A DNA stretch of 50,745 nt from Nostoc paludosum FACHB-159. Lineage in GTDB: Bacteria > Cyanobacteriota > Cyanobacteriia > Cyanobacteriales > Nostocaceae. The first letter of the stretch is position 1. Each line of letters starts with the position of its first letter. Below the pieces are notes generated by a model. The model had not been told where the DNA came from, made no database searches, and saw only the letters and a list, made by a program, of their open reading frames with translations. The DNA lies in NCBI RefSeq assembly GCF_014698835.1, contig NZ_JACJTU010000048.1, positions 1 to 50,745 on the forward strand. The letters run 5' to 3'. Shown here in pieces: positions 24,607 through 34,106 of this stretch. The translations under genes were made by a program, and so were the position numbers.

Positions 24607-26221
24607 GATGTTTTCATTCAGAAAAAAAAAGAGTTTTATCGAAATTTTTAAAATCATTACTATTATCTTATTAATATTAGGGATTTTTTTAAGATTTGCA
24701 AATATTGAGCGAAAAAATTTTTGGGCAGATGAAACATTTACTCATTTAAGAATTTATGGACATACTAAATCGGAATTAAAGGAGGAAGTCTCTAAAAGTC
24801 AAATATTATCTCCCAAAGATTTATTAAATAAATATCAACTCCCAGCCCCAGATAAAAACTATCTAAATATCATTCAAGGTTTGGCGCTAGAAGACCCTAA
24901 ACATACACCATTGTATTTTATAATGGCACGATTTTGGGTAGACATTTTTGGAAACACAGTAGCCGCTACAAGAAGTTTATCTGCTGCGATCGCTTTGTTG
25001 GTATTTCCTTGTCTTTATTGGTTGTGCTTAGAATTATTTCAATCATCAAGCGTAGGATTAGTAGCAATTGCGATATTAACTGTATCTCCATTTCATATTT
25101 TGTATGCACAAGAAGCGCGGATGTATAGTTTATTAACATTGATGATTCTGCTATCGAGTGCAACATTACTTAGAGCAATCAGAGTTAATAGCAAGTTTAG
25201 CTGGAGTATTTATGCAGTAAGTTTATCATTAGGATTTTATACACATTCATTGTTCAACTTAGTTGCAATTGGACAAGGCATTTATGTATTTATAATTCAA
25301 AGCCTTAGATTAAATAAAATACTGGTTCATTATATAACTGCCACCTTAGTAGGAATTTTAACTTTTTTACCTTGGGGATTTTTTATTGTCACACAGTTAG
25401 AAAAGCTGGAGAAAACAATAGGGTGGTCAAAGAAAATTATCCCATTATCTGATTTAACAGATGCTTGGCAAATTAACTTAAGCCGTATTGTATTTGATAT
25501 CACGCCTAATTATAGTTTTCCAGACAAATTACAAAACGATCTTTGGTTTTTACTTATAAGATTTATTTGTATAGTGTTCTTATATGGAATTTATTTTGTT
25601 TATCGCCAAACATCAAAAAAAGTTTGGTTATTGATTTTCCTATTAATTGGAATTACTTCAGCATCTCAAGCACTACCAGATGTTCTTTTTGGTGGATTAC
25701 GCTCAGTTATACCTCGATATTCAATTCCTATATTTATAGGCTATCATCTAGCCATTGCTTATCTATTTGCCGAAAAAGCTTTTTTAAAAAGTAATAGTTT
25801 ACTACAGCGTAAAATTTGGAGATTGATAATAATTTTATTTCTCGTACTAGAATTAATTTCGTGTTATGTAATTTTTCCCAAAACTACTTGGGCAAATAAA
25901 GGCTTTAGCTCTGATAATATTCCTATTGTTAATATTATTAATCAAAGTCAATATCCAATATTAATTTGCCCAGAATGTACTGGAGATAAATGTTGGGGAA
26001 GTATATTATCTATGAGTTATTATTTGAAGCCTACAGTAAAAATTCAAATGTTTCCAGAAATCAATATCTCCCCAAATTTTAATAAATTTAGCGATGTGTT
26101 TTTTCTCAATGCTTCTGAGAAATTACAAAATCATCTGAAAAAAGAGCAAAATTTAGATATTAATCTAGTTTATAAAAATAAGCTATCGCTTTGGAAATTA
26201 AAGCGTTTTGTAAGTTATTAA
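24605..26221 (+). CDS. Glycosyltransferase family 39-like membrane protein
   Basis: A 538-residue integral membrane protein of the GT-C superfamily (ArnT/PMT type), using a polyprenyl-phosphate sugar donor at the outer face of the membrane. The first loop has the catalytic-type acidic motif FWADET (D42, E43), followed by about 10-11 membrane segments and a soluble C-terminal part with two Cys pairs (ICPECTGDKC). The typical family sequence FHILYAQEARMYSLL is present (about 165-180). Low GC content. Start may be either of two adjacent ATGs. The acceptor is unknown; nearby acyltransferase genes suggest surface polysaccharide. Confidence 0.85.
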   Translation: MMFSFRKKKSFIEIFKIITIILLILGIFLRFANIERKNFWADETFTHLRIYGHTKSELKEEVSKSQILSPKDLLNKYQLPAPDKNYLNIIQGLALEDPKHTPLYFIMARFWVDIFGNTVAATRSLSAAIALLVFPCLYWLCLELFQSSSVGLVAIAILTVSPFHILYAQEARMYSLLTLMILLSSATLLRAIRVNSKFSWSIYAVSLSLGFYTHSLFNLVAIGQGIYVFIIQSLRLNKILVHYITATLVGILTFLPWGFFIVTQLEKLEKTIGWSKKIIPLSDLTDAWQINLSRIVFDITPNYSFPDKLQNDLWFLLIRFICIVFLYGIYFVYRQTSKKVWLLIFLLIGITSASQALPDVLFGGLRSVIPRYSIPIFIGYHLAIAYLFAEKAFLKSNSLLQRKIWRLIIILFLVLELISCYVIFPKTTWANKGFSSDNIPIVNIINQSQYPILICPECTGDKCWGSILSMSYYLKPTVKIQMFPEINISPNFNKFSDVFFLNASEKLQNHLKKEQNLDINLVYKNKLSLWKLKRFVSY

Positions 26222-26286
26222 GAAAAATTTTCACTCCAGTGAAGTGGACTTTAGCTATTAGTCTTATGCTTCAAGTGTAAAGCAAG

Positions 26287-26874
26287 CTAAGAATTATTTT
26301 CTTGCTGACAAGCGAGTTTGTCATAATGTTTTTTGTCACGGTATTTAATTGTTCTCATCGGCTGATTTCCCACAATTGCTAAAGGTTCAACATTAGCAGT
26401 GACAACTGTACCAGCCGCCACAATTGCACCATCTCCAATAGAAACTCCAGGAATAATGAGGACATTTCCACCAATCCAAACATTGCGACCGATAACAACA
26501 GGTTTATGAATATAAACGTTATGTTCATAAGGCAAATCATTACTTTGGTAGTCGTGATTTGCAGAGAGAATCACAACATTAAATCCAATTGTTGTGTTAT
26601 CGCCAATTGTAATGCCGCCACGTCCGTCTAATATGACATCTTGGCCAATGTAGACTTGATTTCCCAAAGATACATTTTGCGGGTGTTCAATTCTTAAGTC
26701 TCGCTTAAATCGTAAACCTGAACCACCAAATTTTAACTGACTTTTCAGTTGTTGATGTTTATATCGCCTGATTTTAGTTCCTACGTATTCTTCCCAGTCT
26801 ACGAGACGAGGTACTAGCCATTGTTCAAATATTTGCTCTAATTTATTTAGAATTTTATCTTTGATTTGTTTCAT
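26287..26874 (-). CDS. Hexapeptide-repeat acyltransferase (WcaF/maltose-acetyltransferase type)
   Basis: A 195-residue left-handed beta-helix protein. Hexapeptide units run from about residue 65 to 170 (IGQDVILDGRGGITIGDNTTIGFNV, VVIGRNVWIGGNVLIIPGVSIGDGAIVAAGTVV), with the catalytic-type histidine in ILSANHDY. Family members O-acetylate sugars with acetyl-CoA, often in capsule or exopolysaccharide synthesis. An N-terminal basic helix (about 1-50) is longer than in maltose acetyltransferase. It is convergent with the GT39-like gene, 65 bases away, which supports a shared surface-glycan role without proving it. Confidence 0.87.
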   Translation of the reverse strand: MKQIKDKILNKLEQIFEQWLVPRLVDWEEYVGTKIRRYKHQQLKSQLKFGGSGLRFKRDLRIEHPQNVSLGNQVYIGQDVILDGRGGITIGDNTTIGFNVVILSANHDYQSNDLPYEHNVYIHKPVVIGRNVWIGGNVLIIPGVSIGDGAIVAAGTVVTANVEPLAIVGNQPMRTIKYRDKKHYDKLACQQENNS

Positions 26875-27185
26875 AAAACCTCACAGAAGTTTAGCAAAGC
26901 TTTAGTTTTAACCCAGGAAAGGAAAATGACGCCAATAATTGAGTACACCCAATTTATATGCCAATTAGCCAAAATGCCTACTAAGGATTAAAACAATTAA
27001 GAATTTGCCAAAATTGCGCTGAGAATATAACCTACCCAGATTTCTACAAAGCTTTGCACAATTAACAAACTAAAAAATAAGCGCAGAGTCCTCCATCTTC
27101 CTCTGCGATACTCTGCGCTTACCTTTGCGTGACGGCAGTCGCTACAACGGGGGGAACCCCCGCAACGCGCTGCCTCCCCTTTGCG
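26875..27185. other. Gap between the hexapeptide acyltransferase and ccmS, filled by repeats
   Basis: No gene seen. The right half holds an 11-bp inverted repeat AAGCGCAGAGT / ACTCTGCGCTT (27079-27120) and then the hairpin mini-element described separately. The left half is AT-rich and shows nothing distinct. Confidence 0.5.
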
Positions 27186-27186
27186 T
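27122..27186. mobile_element. 47-bp hairpin mini-element with 9-bp direct repeats
   Basis: The direct repeat CCTTTGCGT occurs at 27122-27130 and 27178-27186. Between them lie 47 bases with a GGCAG / CTGCC stem and the core CTACAACGGGGGGAACC, also found at about 15484-15500. The direct repeats look like a target duplication in a pre-existing CTTTGCGTTAAAA-type repeat. The right copy overlaps the stop codon of the ccmS-like gene. Confidence 0.65.
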
Positions 27187-27614
27187 TAAAAAACAATCTC
27201 CTCACTCATCCTCTGTTCCAACAATTCCAACAACCCATCCACATCTTTCCCAACTTCCTCAAAACAAATTGGTGGCGCAGGTTCCGGTGCAAACTGAACT
27301 AACTTAATTTCACCCTTGCCAATACCAATCATCACAACTTCCACTTCTGGCTTATGATTCTCGATAATTCCCAAAATTTCTTGCAATCGATTTTCAACTC
27401 TATTATTTAAATTTTCAATCTGTTCTTTCGGACAATAAACAAAATGCGGCGTTGGTTGCAAATCAATGCCGATAGTACCCTGGCTGTCACCATTTGCTAA
27501 CCATAACCCCCAAAACACCGCCGCCAATTCTTTTTGATTTGCTTTAACAAACTTATCCAACTGGCGACGCCACTTGTTATCTCCTGTTTCCGGCTGGGTA
27601 CTACCAAACATCAT
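27186..27614 (-). CDS. ccmS: Probable beta-carboxysome assembly chaperone CcmS
   Basis: A 142-residue soluble protein. The pattern (MFGSTQPETGDNKWRRQLDKFVKANQKELAAVFWGLWLANG, TIGIDLQPTPHFVYCPKEQIENLNNRVENRLQEILGI, VVMIGIGKGEIKLVQFAPEPAPPICFEEVG) matches my recollection of the cyanobacterial family now called CcmS, reported to bind shell protein CcmK1 and help carboxysome assembly. No carboxysome operon is adjacent, but CcmS genes are known away from the ccm cluster. An MsbA-like transporter follows on the same strand. If the name is wrong, it is still a highly conserved cyanobacterial protein of unknown function. ATG at 27614 or the next codon starts it. Confidence 0.65.
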   Translation of the reverse strand: MMFGSTQPETGDNKWRRQLDKFVKANQKELAAVFWGLWLANGDSQGTIGIDLQPTPHFVYCPKEQIENLNNRVENRLQEILGIIENHKPEVEVVMIGIGKGEIKLVQFAPEPAPPICFEEVGKDVDGLLELLEQRMSEEIVF

Positions 27615-27665
27615 AAATAATTCGTAATTCGTAATTCGTAATTAAAGGCAAAGAATGGGTAATAT

Positions 27666-29486
27666 TTATCTCAAGCCACTTTGTACGCGCCAGAGGCTAG
27701 AATAAATTCCGTTTTGCTCTAGCAATTCTTCATGGGTTCCTGATTCTACTAATTTCCCATGTTCCATGACATAAATGCAATCGGCATTGCGAATGGTGGA
27801 AAGACGATGAGCGATCGCAATTGTAGTTCTATCTACTGTAATCCGTTCTAGCGATCGCTGAATAGCCGCTTCTGTTTCATTATCCACCGCTGAGGTGGCC
27901 TCATCTAAAATCAAAATGGGCGGATTCTTCAAGACTGCACGGGCGATGGCAATCCGTTGTCTTTGTCCACCAGACAGTTTTTGTCCTCTTTCCCCCACAA
28001 TTGTCTCATAACCTTCGGGCAAGTTAATAATAAATTCGTGGGCCTCGGCTATCTTCGCCGCCGTGATAATTTCCTGTTCGTTGGCATTAAAGCTACCGTA
28101 AGCAATATTCTCCGCCACGGTGCCATGAAATAAAAAGACATCTTGACTCACTAAACCAATGCAACGGCGTAAATCTTTCAAATTCAGACTTTGCAAATCA
28201 ATCCCATCAACGGTAATACTTCCGGCTTGTACTTCGTATAGCCGCAGCAGTAGTTTAACTAAAGTGCTTTTCCCAGAACCAGTAGAACCTACAATTGCAA
28301 TAGTTTTTCCGGCTGGAACATCCAAAGACAGATTTTTAATTACTGGAAATCTATCTTTATAGGCAAAATAAACATTTTTAAATTGTACTTCACCCCGCAC
28401 TTCATCCACAGGTAACGGTGTATTTCCTGTATGAATATTAATGGGAGTATCTAACAAATTCATCACTCTATTAGTAGAAGCCATTGCCCGTTGATATTGG
28501 TCAAAAGTTTGACCTAATCGTGTTAAAGGCCACAGCAACCGCTGGATTAAAAACACCAAGACGCTGTAAGTGCCGACAGACATTTTCCCAGAAACTGCTG
28601 CCATTCCGCCATATAAAAGTAAGGCTGTGAAACCTACCAAAATTAACATCCGAATTAACGGTACAAAAGCCGCAGAAAGGGCAATTGCTTTGGCATTGCT
28701 GCGACGATAAGCTTCACTATCTATTTCCAAACGGTAGGCTTCATAAACTTCAGCAGTAAAACTTTTAATAGTAGTAATGCCGCTAATATTATTTGCCAAA
28801 CGCGAGTTTAGAAAACCTACCTTTTCCCGCACATCAGCATAGCGGGGTGCGAGTAGACGTTGATAAGCAAAGGAACCCCAGAGAATGAATGGCATCGGCG
28901 ATAGAGCCATCCACGCTACACTAGGAGCCAATATAAAGAAAGCACCGCCAATAATTAACACAGTTGTGGCAACTTGGATGATATCATTTGCTCCCACATC
29001 CAAAAATCGCTCTAATTGGTTAATATCGTCACTGAGGACGGACATTAAACCGCCAGTGCTGCGTTCTTCAAAATAAGCTAACTCTAGCTCTTGCAGATGT
29101 TTATATGCATCCAAACGTAAGTTATGCTGAATATTCTGTGCCAAATTACGCCAAAGTCGATCGTAGGCATACTCAAAAACAGATTCTAGAATCCAAATGA
29201 TGACAGTGAGGAAAGAAATAATCAAAAATTGTCCAAAGACATCGCGTACCCCTAACTGTGCAATTATGGAATCCTGCTGTTTGACTACCACATCTACTGC
29301 CACACCAATTAAGCCAGGTGGCGCCAAGTCAAAAAATTTATTGAGGATAGAATAAGTAGTCGCTAGCCAAATTTGTTTACGATACTGATGTGCATAGTCA
29401 AACAAACGCTGGAGAGGATGCGTCGAATGTTTACGCCTTCTTGAGACTTGATGAGATTTTAGTACGGTAGCCACGGCTTTTTGCAT
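27666..29486 (-). CDS. ABC exporter with fused membrane and ATPase domains (MsbA/HlyB-like)
   Basis: A 606-residue half-transporter that should act as a homodimer. Residues about 35-340 hold six membrane helices; the ATPase follows (about 365-606) with Walker A GSTGSGKST, signature LSGGQRQR, Walker B ILILDEATSAVD and the H-loop IAHRLST. Such exporters move lipids, peptides or drugs out of the cell; the substrate is not given by sequence. The first 25 residues are basic. It lies upstream of the ccmS-like gene (about 50 bases apart) on the same strand, so they may share a transcript, though a functional connection is not evident. Confidence 0.92.
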   Translation of the reverse strand: MQKAVATVLKSHQVSRRRKHSTHPLQRLFDYAHQYRKQIWLATTYSILNKFFDLAPPGLIGVAVDVVVKQQDSIIAQLGVRDVFGQFLIISFLTVIIWILESVFEYAYDRLWRNLAQNIQHNLRLDAYKHLQELELAYFEERSTGGLMSVLSDDINQLERFLDVGANDIIQVATTVLIIGGAFFILAPSVAWMALSPMPFILWGSFAYQRLLAPRYADVREKVGFLNSRLANNISGITTIKSFTAEVYEAYRLEIDSEAYRRSNAKAIALSAAFVPLIRMLILVGFTALLLYGGMAAVSGKMSVGTYSVLVFLIQRLLWPLTRLGQTFDQYQRAMASTNRVMNLLDTPINIHTGNTPLPVDEVRGEVQFKNVYFAYKDRFPVIKNLSLDVPAGKTIAIVGSTGSGKSTLVKLLLRLYEVQAGSITVDGIDLQSLNLKDLRRCIGLVSQDVFLFHGTVAENIAYGSFNANEQEIITAAKIAEAHEFIINLPEGYETIVGERGQKLSGGQRQRIAIARAVLKNPPILILDEATSAVDNETEAAIQRSLERITVDRTTIAIAHRLSTIRNADCIYVMEHGKLVESGTHEELLEQNGIYSSLWRVQSGLR

Positions 29487-29703
29487 TTGCGTGCAATTGA
29501 TATTACCACGGAATGAAGTTTTGAATCCTGAATCTGAAGAATGACGACATTGCGAGATGGAAAGATGTAGAAATGGGGAGATGAGGAGATAATTGTTTAT
29601 TCTTAACTCATAACTTGAACTCTTGTACAGACGCCGATTAATCGCGTCTCTCCTAACTTAAGACTTAGTACTCAATACTCATCACTCACATGGAGAGAAG
29701 AAC

Positions 29704-30552
29704 TTGAAAAATCAACAATTTGGCAATTGGCAAACTACAGTTTTGGCAATTGTGTTAGCAATATTAGCGCTCGTTGGGCTAAATTCTTTTATTATTATTA
29801 ACCCAGGGCAAGCAGGAGTGATTAGCATTTTGGGTAAAGCTAGAGATGGCGCTTTATTAGAAGGTATCCACTTGAAACCACCTTTTATTTCTGCGATCGA
29901 TGTGTATGATTTGACAGTGCAAAAATTTGAAGTGCCAGCGGAAAGTTCTACCAAAGATTTGCAAAACTTATCAGCGAGATTTGCGATTAACTTTCGTCTC
30001 GATCCGATACAGGTAGTTGAGGTGAGAAGAAAACAAGGAACCTTAGAGAATATAGTATCAAAAATAATTGCTCCTCAAACCCAAGAAGCATTTAAAATTG
30101 CGGCAGCGAGAAGAACAGTAGAAGAAGCAATTACCAAAAGAAGTGAATTGAAAGAAGACTTTGATAATGCTTTAGGCGATCGCCTAGACAAATATGGAAT
30201 AATTGTTTTAGATACTAGCGTAGTTGACTTGACATTCTCTCCAGAATTCGCTAAAGCAGTCGAAGAAAAACAAATTGCCGAACAACGAGCGCAAAGAGCA
30301 GTTTATGTAGCACGAGAAGCCGAACAAGAAGCACAAGCAGAAGTTAATCGAGCAAAAGGAAAAGCAGAAGCTCAAAGACTTTTAGCAGAGACACTCAAAG
30401 CCCAAGGAGGGCAATTAGTTCTGCAAAAAGAAGCAATTGAAGCTTGGAAAACTGGCGGCGCTCAAATGCCGAAAGTTCTTGTTATGAGTGGTGATTCAAA
30501 AAGCAATGTACCCTTCATTTTTAATCTTGGGAATGTAGAAAATAAACCGTGA
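29704..30552 (+). CDS. Prohibitin-like SPFH-domain membrane protein
   Basis: A 282-residue protein anchored by one N-terminal membrane segment (about 10-32), followed by the SPFH/band 7 domain (about 30-200: NPGQAGVISILGKARDGALLEGIHLKPPF, VQKFEVPAESSTKDLQNLSARFAINFRLD) and a Glu/Ala-rich coiled coil (about 200-245). Prohibitins form ring assemblies in membranes and in bacteria are linked to membrane domain organisation and protease control. TTG is used as start: GGAGAGAAG ends a few bases before it and no ATG precedes the membrane segment. The gene is divergent from the ABC exporter. Confidence 0.9.
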   Translation: MKNQQFGNWQTTVLAIVLAILALVGLNSFIIINPGQAGVISILGKARDGALLEGIHLKPPFISAIDVYDLTVQKFEVPAESSTKDLQNLSARFAINFRLDPIQVVEVRRKQGTLENIVSKIIAPQTQEAFKIAAARRTVEEAITKRSELKEDFDNALGDRLDKYGIIVLDTSVVDLTFSPEFAKAVEEKQIAEQRAQRAVYVAREAEQEAQAEVNRAKGKAEAQRLLAETLKAQGGQLVLQKEAIEAWKTGGAQMPKVLVMSGDSKSNVPFIFNLGNVENKP

Positions 30553-30644
30553 AGGTAACTGGGAAGACAAGGGAGACAAGTAGAATAAGTCAACAGTCAA
30601 GAATCAAATAGTAAAGAACAAACACAGGATAATAAAGCAAATTT

Positions 30645-31058
30645 ATGCCAAATTCTAATCATCATCTTACTCCCGAAGAAGCAAGAAAAATTCTGAATAA
30701 ATTCAATTGTCTAGATATAGCACCTGTCCTCAAACCGACAGAAAAAGATGTAATTCGTAATGCCTTAATTTTGATGGCTAACCTTGCTGACTATGAAATT
30801 TTAGGAATTTGTGCTGATACAGCAGAAGAAGGAATATTAGCCATGAAAACCTATTCTCTGGCCTTTGGCTATGAACCACCAAGCAATTTACCTACACCTG
30901 AAGGGCCGGTTTACATCAAATTAAATGGCAAAAATGGCTTGTGTTATGTCGATTCCTATGCTGGACATCACCGTGGTGTACTAGTATCTTGCCAATCTTT
31001 CAACGAAGGCGGAATCAACGAAATGTATGGACATCTACCCTTGGATTTATTCGTTTAA
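30645..31058 (+). CDS. DUF1824-family protein
   Basis: A 137-residue soluble protein of the DUF1824 family, restricted mainly to cyanobacteria and of unknown function. Recognisable blocks are LTPEEARKILNKFNCLD, ADYEILGICADTAEEGILAMKTYSLAFGY, GPVYIKLNGKNGLCYVDSYAGHHRGVLVSCQS and GGINEMYGHLPLDLF. Full length. It follows the prohibitin-like gene on the same strand, 90 bases away, and a repeat-bearing gap separates it from the ABC-F gene. Confidence 0.87.
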   Translation: MPNSNHHLTPEEARKILNKFNCLDIAPVLKPTEKDVIRNALILMANLADYEILGICADTAEEGILAMKTYSLAFGYEPPSNLPTPEGPVYIKLNGKNGLCYVDSYAGHHRGVLVSCQSFNEGGINEMYGHLPLDLFV

Positions 31059-31222
31059 AACTCATCAATTAGGTAAGCGGGGAACAGAGAACAGGGAACA
31101 GCCTTAAGAGTCCCTTTGTATCCAGGTTTTAAGATTAGCTTATGTCCTAACCTTCTTTCTTGCTCCTCTTTCTGTCCTCTGCGCCTCTGCGTGAAATAAA
31201 AAAACCCTATATTCTAAATCCT

Positions 31223-33154
31223 ATGAGTATCATCACCCTCCAATCAGTCAAAAAAGACTTTGGCATCAAAGAAATTTTAAAAGATGCCAGCTTTAGCCTC
31301 GATGCCACCGATAAAGTTGGCTTAATTGGTACTAATGGTTCCGGCAAATCAACCCTGCTAAAAATGATTGCCGGCTTAGAACCCATCGATAGCGGCCAAA
31401 TTTTAATCAACTCTGGTTCTAAAATCATCTACTTACCTCAACAGCCAGATTTAGATGAAAATCGCACAGTTTTAGAGCAAATTTTTGCTGATAGCGGCGA
31501 ACACATGAGTTTAGTGCGTGAGTATGAAGAACTTTCTGATAAATTGGCTCACTATCCAGATGATAATCAACTGATGTCTCGCCTTTCTGTGGTGATGCAA
31601 CGGATGGATACAAGTAATGCTTGGGAATTAGAAACCAACGCTAAAATCATCCTCACTAAATTAGGAATTTCTGACTTTGAGGCCAAAATCGGCACTTTGT
31701 CTGGAGGCTATCGCAAGCGCATTGCCTTAGCAACAGCTTTGCTAGCAGAACCAGATGTTTTGCTCATGGATGAGCCAACAAACCACCTCGATGCTCTTTC
31801 TGTAGAATGGTTACAAAGTTATTTAAATCGCTATCGCGGTGCACTTTTTCTCATCACCCACGATCGCTATTTTTTGGATCGCGTTACCAATCGTATCATC
31901 GAAATAGACCGAGGCGACATTTACACTTATACAGGTAACTATTCATACTACCTGGAAAAGAAAGCTTTAGCTGAAGAATCTGCCATTAGCACTCAACGCA
32001 AACATCAAGGTCTGTTGCGGCGCGAGTTGGAATGGCTCAAAAAAGGCCCGAAAGCCAGAAGTACAAAACAAAAAGCGAGAATTGACCGCGCCCACGCTCT
32101 GCGAGATACTGAGTTTAAACAAGTTCAGGGTAAAGTTGATATTTCTACAGTTGGTCGTCGCATTGGCAAAAAAGTTATTGAATTAAATAATGTTTCCAAA
32201 GCTTATAACGATCGCACCCTGATTAATAATTTTAGCTACGAATTTAGTCCAGAAGACCGCATTGGTATTATCGGCGCTAACGGTGCGGGTAAATCCACTT
32301 TAATGGATATTATTACTGGACGAATTCAGCCTGATTCTGGCATTGCAGAAATTGGTAGTACAATTCACATCGGTTATTTTGACCAGCATTCTGAAGAATT
32401 GCTCACAGCATTAAATGAAAATCAGCGCGTGATTGATTACATCAAAGAAGAAGGAGAATTTGTCAAAATTACCGATGGCACTCAAATTACTGCTTCCCAA
32501 ATGTTGGAGCGATTTCTGTTTCCTGGTAATCAACAATATGCCCCAATTCATAAACTTTCTGGTGGCGAAAAACGTCGTTTATTTCTGTTGCGCGTTCTCA
32601 TGAGTGCGCCCAATGTCTTAATATTAGATGAACCGACAAATGATTTAGATGTCCAGACATTGGCAGTACTAGAAGATTATTTAGAAGATTTTGTCGGGTG
32701 TGTAATTGTAGTTTCTCACGATCGCTACTTTCTTGACCGCACCATCGACACAATTTTTTCCTTTGAAGAAGGCGGGAACCTGCGGCAATATCCAGGCAAT
32801 TACTCTGTTTATCTGGACTACAAAAAAGCTGAAGAAGCAGCACAGCAACAAGCTGCTAGTACTAAAGAAAAACCAAAAAATGCCGAACCCCAAAATGGTG
32901 CATCTTCATCCAAGAATACCGAAAATCAAAAGCGGCGCAGATTATCCAATTGGGAGAAAAAAGAATTTGACCAGTTAGAAGGTAAAATTGCCGACTTAGA
33001 AGGTGAAAAGGCAGAAGTTGAGAAAAAACTGGCCAATGTTTCACCGGGAAATTATAGCCAAGTGCAGAAATTGTATGAAGAAGTGGAATCTTTGAAACAG
33101 GCGATCGATGTAGCGACTGAACGGTGGTTAGAATTAGCAGAAATGGAGTCTTAG
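31223..33154 (+). CDS. ABC-F family ATPase (Uup-like)
   Basis: A 643-residue soluble protein with two ABC ATPase domains and no membrane part, which acts on the ribosome or on DNA-linked processes rather than in transport. Domain 1 has Walker A GTNGSGKST and signature LSGGYRKR; domain 2 has GANGAGKST and LSGGEKRR; both carry LDEPTN/MDEPTN and the switch histidine (THDR, SHDR). The interdomain arm (about 240-320) and a C-terminal charged coiled coil (about 560-640) are present, the latter as in Uup. I chose the ATG at 31223 because the conserved sequence begins MSIITLQSVKKDFG and the bases before it are repeat DNA. Confidence 0.93.
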   Translation: MSIITLQSVKKDFGIKEILKDASFSLDATDKVGLIGTNGSGKSTLLKMIAGLEPIDSGQILINSGSKIIYLPQQPDLDENRTVLEQIFADSGEHMSLVREYEELSDKLAHYPDDNQLMSRLSVVMQRMDTSNAWELETNAKIILTKLGISDFEAKIGTLSGGYRKRIALATALLAEPDVLLMDEPTNHLDALSVEWLQSYLNRYRGALFLITHDRYFLDRVTNRIIEIDRGDIYTYTGNYSYYLEKKALAEESAISTQRKHQGLLRRELEWLKKGPKARSTKQKARIDRAHALRDTEFKQVQGKVDISTVGRRIGKKVIELNNVSKAYNDRTLINNFSYEFSPEDRIGIIGANGAGKSTLMDIITGRIQPDSGIAEIGSTIHIGYFDQHSEELLTALNENQRVIDYIKEEGEFVKITDGTQITASQMLERFLFPGNQQYAPIHKLSGGEKRRLFLLRVLMSAPNVLILDEPTNDLDVQTLAVLEDYLEDFVGCVIVVSHDRYFLDRTIDTIFSFEEGGNLRQYPGNYSVYLDYKKAEEAAQQQAASTKEKPKNAEPQNGASSSKNTENQKRRRLSNWEKKEFDQLEGKIADLEGEKAEVEKKLANVSPGNYSQVQKLYEEVESLKQAIDVATERWLELAEMES

Positions 33155-33174
33155 TTGCAAAAAAATTTGTAGAT

Positions 33175-33209
33175 GTAGGTTGGGTTTAACGAAGTGAAAT
33201 CCAACCTAC
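33175..33209 (+). terminator. Hairpin behind the ABC-F gene
   Basis: Stem GTAGGTTGGGTTT / AAATCCAACCTAC (one G-T pair) with a 9-base loop, then TTTTATT. It is about 20 bases after the stop codon. The GTTGGGTTT hairpin is also a common Nostoc dispersed repeat, apparently used here as a terminator. Confidence 0.6.
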
Positions 33210-33293
33210 TTTTATTAGTTTATCTGTATAATTGCTCAAGATAGCAACTAGTAAAAACGCTAGGCGATCGCATTTCCTTTGAGCATATCTCAA

Positions 33294-33557
33294 CTAGCTG
33301 TTTCTATAAACATCTTTCCGATGTTTGCACTGCAAAATTTGTACGAGTTGATTTTCATCATCAATCTCATAACGAACTCTATAATCACCAATCCGGATAC
33401 GATACTCGTTATCAAAACCTTTTAACTTGACAATTCCATCGGGACGCGGTTCGACAGCAAGATTTTGAATTTTCTCAATCACACGCTCGATAATATCATT
33501 AGGTAAGTTGTCAATTTGCTTTTGTACTGACTTTGAGATAACGACTGTATAACTCAT
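33294..33557 (-). CDS. RelE/ParE-family toxin
   Basis: An 87-residue basic protein of the RelE/ParE superfamily, whose members cleave mRNA on the ribosome (RelE) or poison gyrase (ParE). Visible signatures are VVISKSVQKQIDNLP, RPDGIVKLKGFDNEYRIRIGDYRVRYEIDDE and the tail KHRKDVYRN with the basic residues typical of RelE-like mRNA interferases, so RelE is favoured. The start codon overlaps the antitoxin stop (TAATG), the usual coupling for this type of module. Confidence 0.9.
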   Translation of the reverse strand: MSYTVVISKSVQKQIDNLPNDIIERVIEKIQNLAVEPRPDGIVKLKGFDNEYRIRIGDYRVRYEIDDENQLVQILQCKHRKDVYRNS

Positions 33558-33802
33558 TATCTCTCATGCGATCGCTTAGCAAGATATTCATCAATAGTCA
33601 TTGACTCACCATCTCTATACTCAGCGCGAACTGCTTGAATTTCTGAGAGTGTTTCTGCATTGTCTTCATACAATGCTTCTTCAGCTTCAAAAATTTGTTG
33701 CTCAATTAACTCTTGAAGTTGACGTTTTTCTGTTAAATCAAGGGAAGATATTGCTTCTGCTAAAACTTCTAAGGAGAGTTGTAGTTTAACAATGGCTGGC
33801 AT
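33557..33802 (-). CDS. RelB-like antitoxin of the adjacent RelE-type toxin
   Basis: An 81-residue acidic protein directly upstream of the toxin and overlapping it by one base. The first half (KLQLSLEVLAEAISSLDLTEKRQLQELIEQQI) is helical; the end (GESMTIDEYLAKRSHER) is the usual toxin-binding tail with an alternating acidic/basic pattern. Identification rests mainly on gene order and size; the DNA-binding fold is not certain. The antitoxin-first order and overlap are typical of type II modules, with autorepression expected. Confidence 0.82.
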   Translation of the reverse strand: MPAIVKLQLSLEVLAEAISSLDLTEKRQLQELIEQQIFEAEEALYEDNAETLSEIQAVRAEYRDGESMTIDEYLAKRSHER

Positions 33803-34106
33803 TTTTCTCCTATTAGGTGTGTTTTTTGCACTTTAACACCATTATGGCATTGGGCACTTGTACTGAGCCGAAGTATGGGGCATGGGGCATTGGTTATGAA
33901 TTTTTGGTTACTCCCCGATCGCCAGTCCCTTTTACCTGGTGCAGCCATCACTCTTCCACTCTACAAAACACTAAGCGATCGCATTTACATTAAACATATC
34001 TAAACTAACTTTTCCCATAACATTATCTCTGAAATGACCAGGTAGTAAGATATTCACCTGCGATCGCAAACTCGCCAACAAACAACACAAGCCGCTATCC
34101 TCAAGA

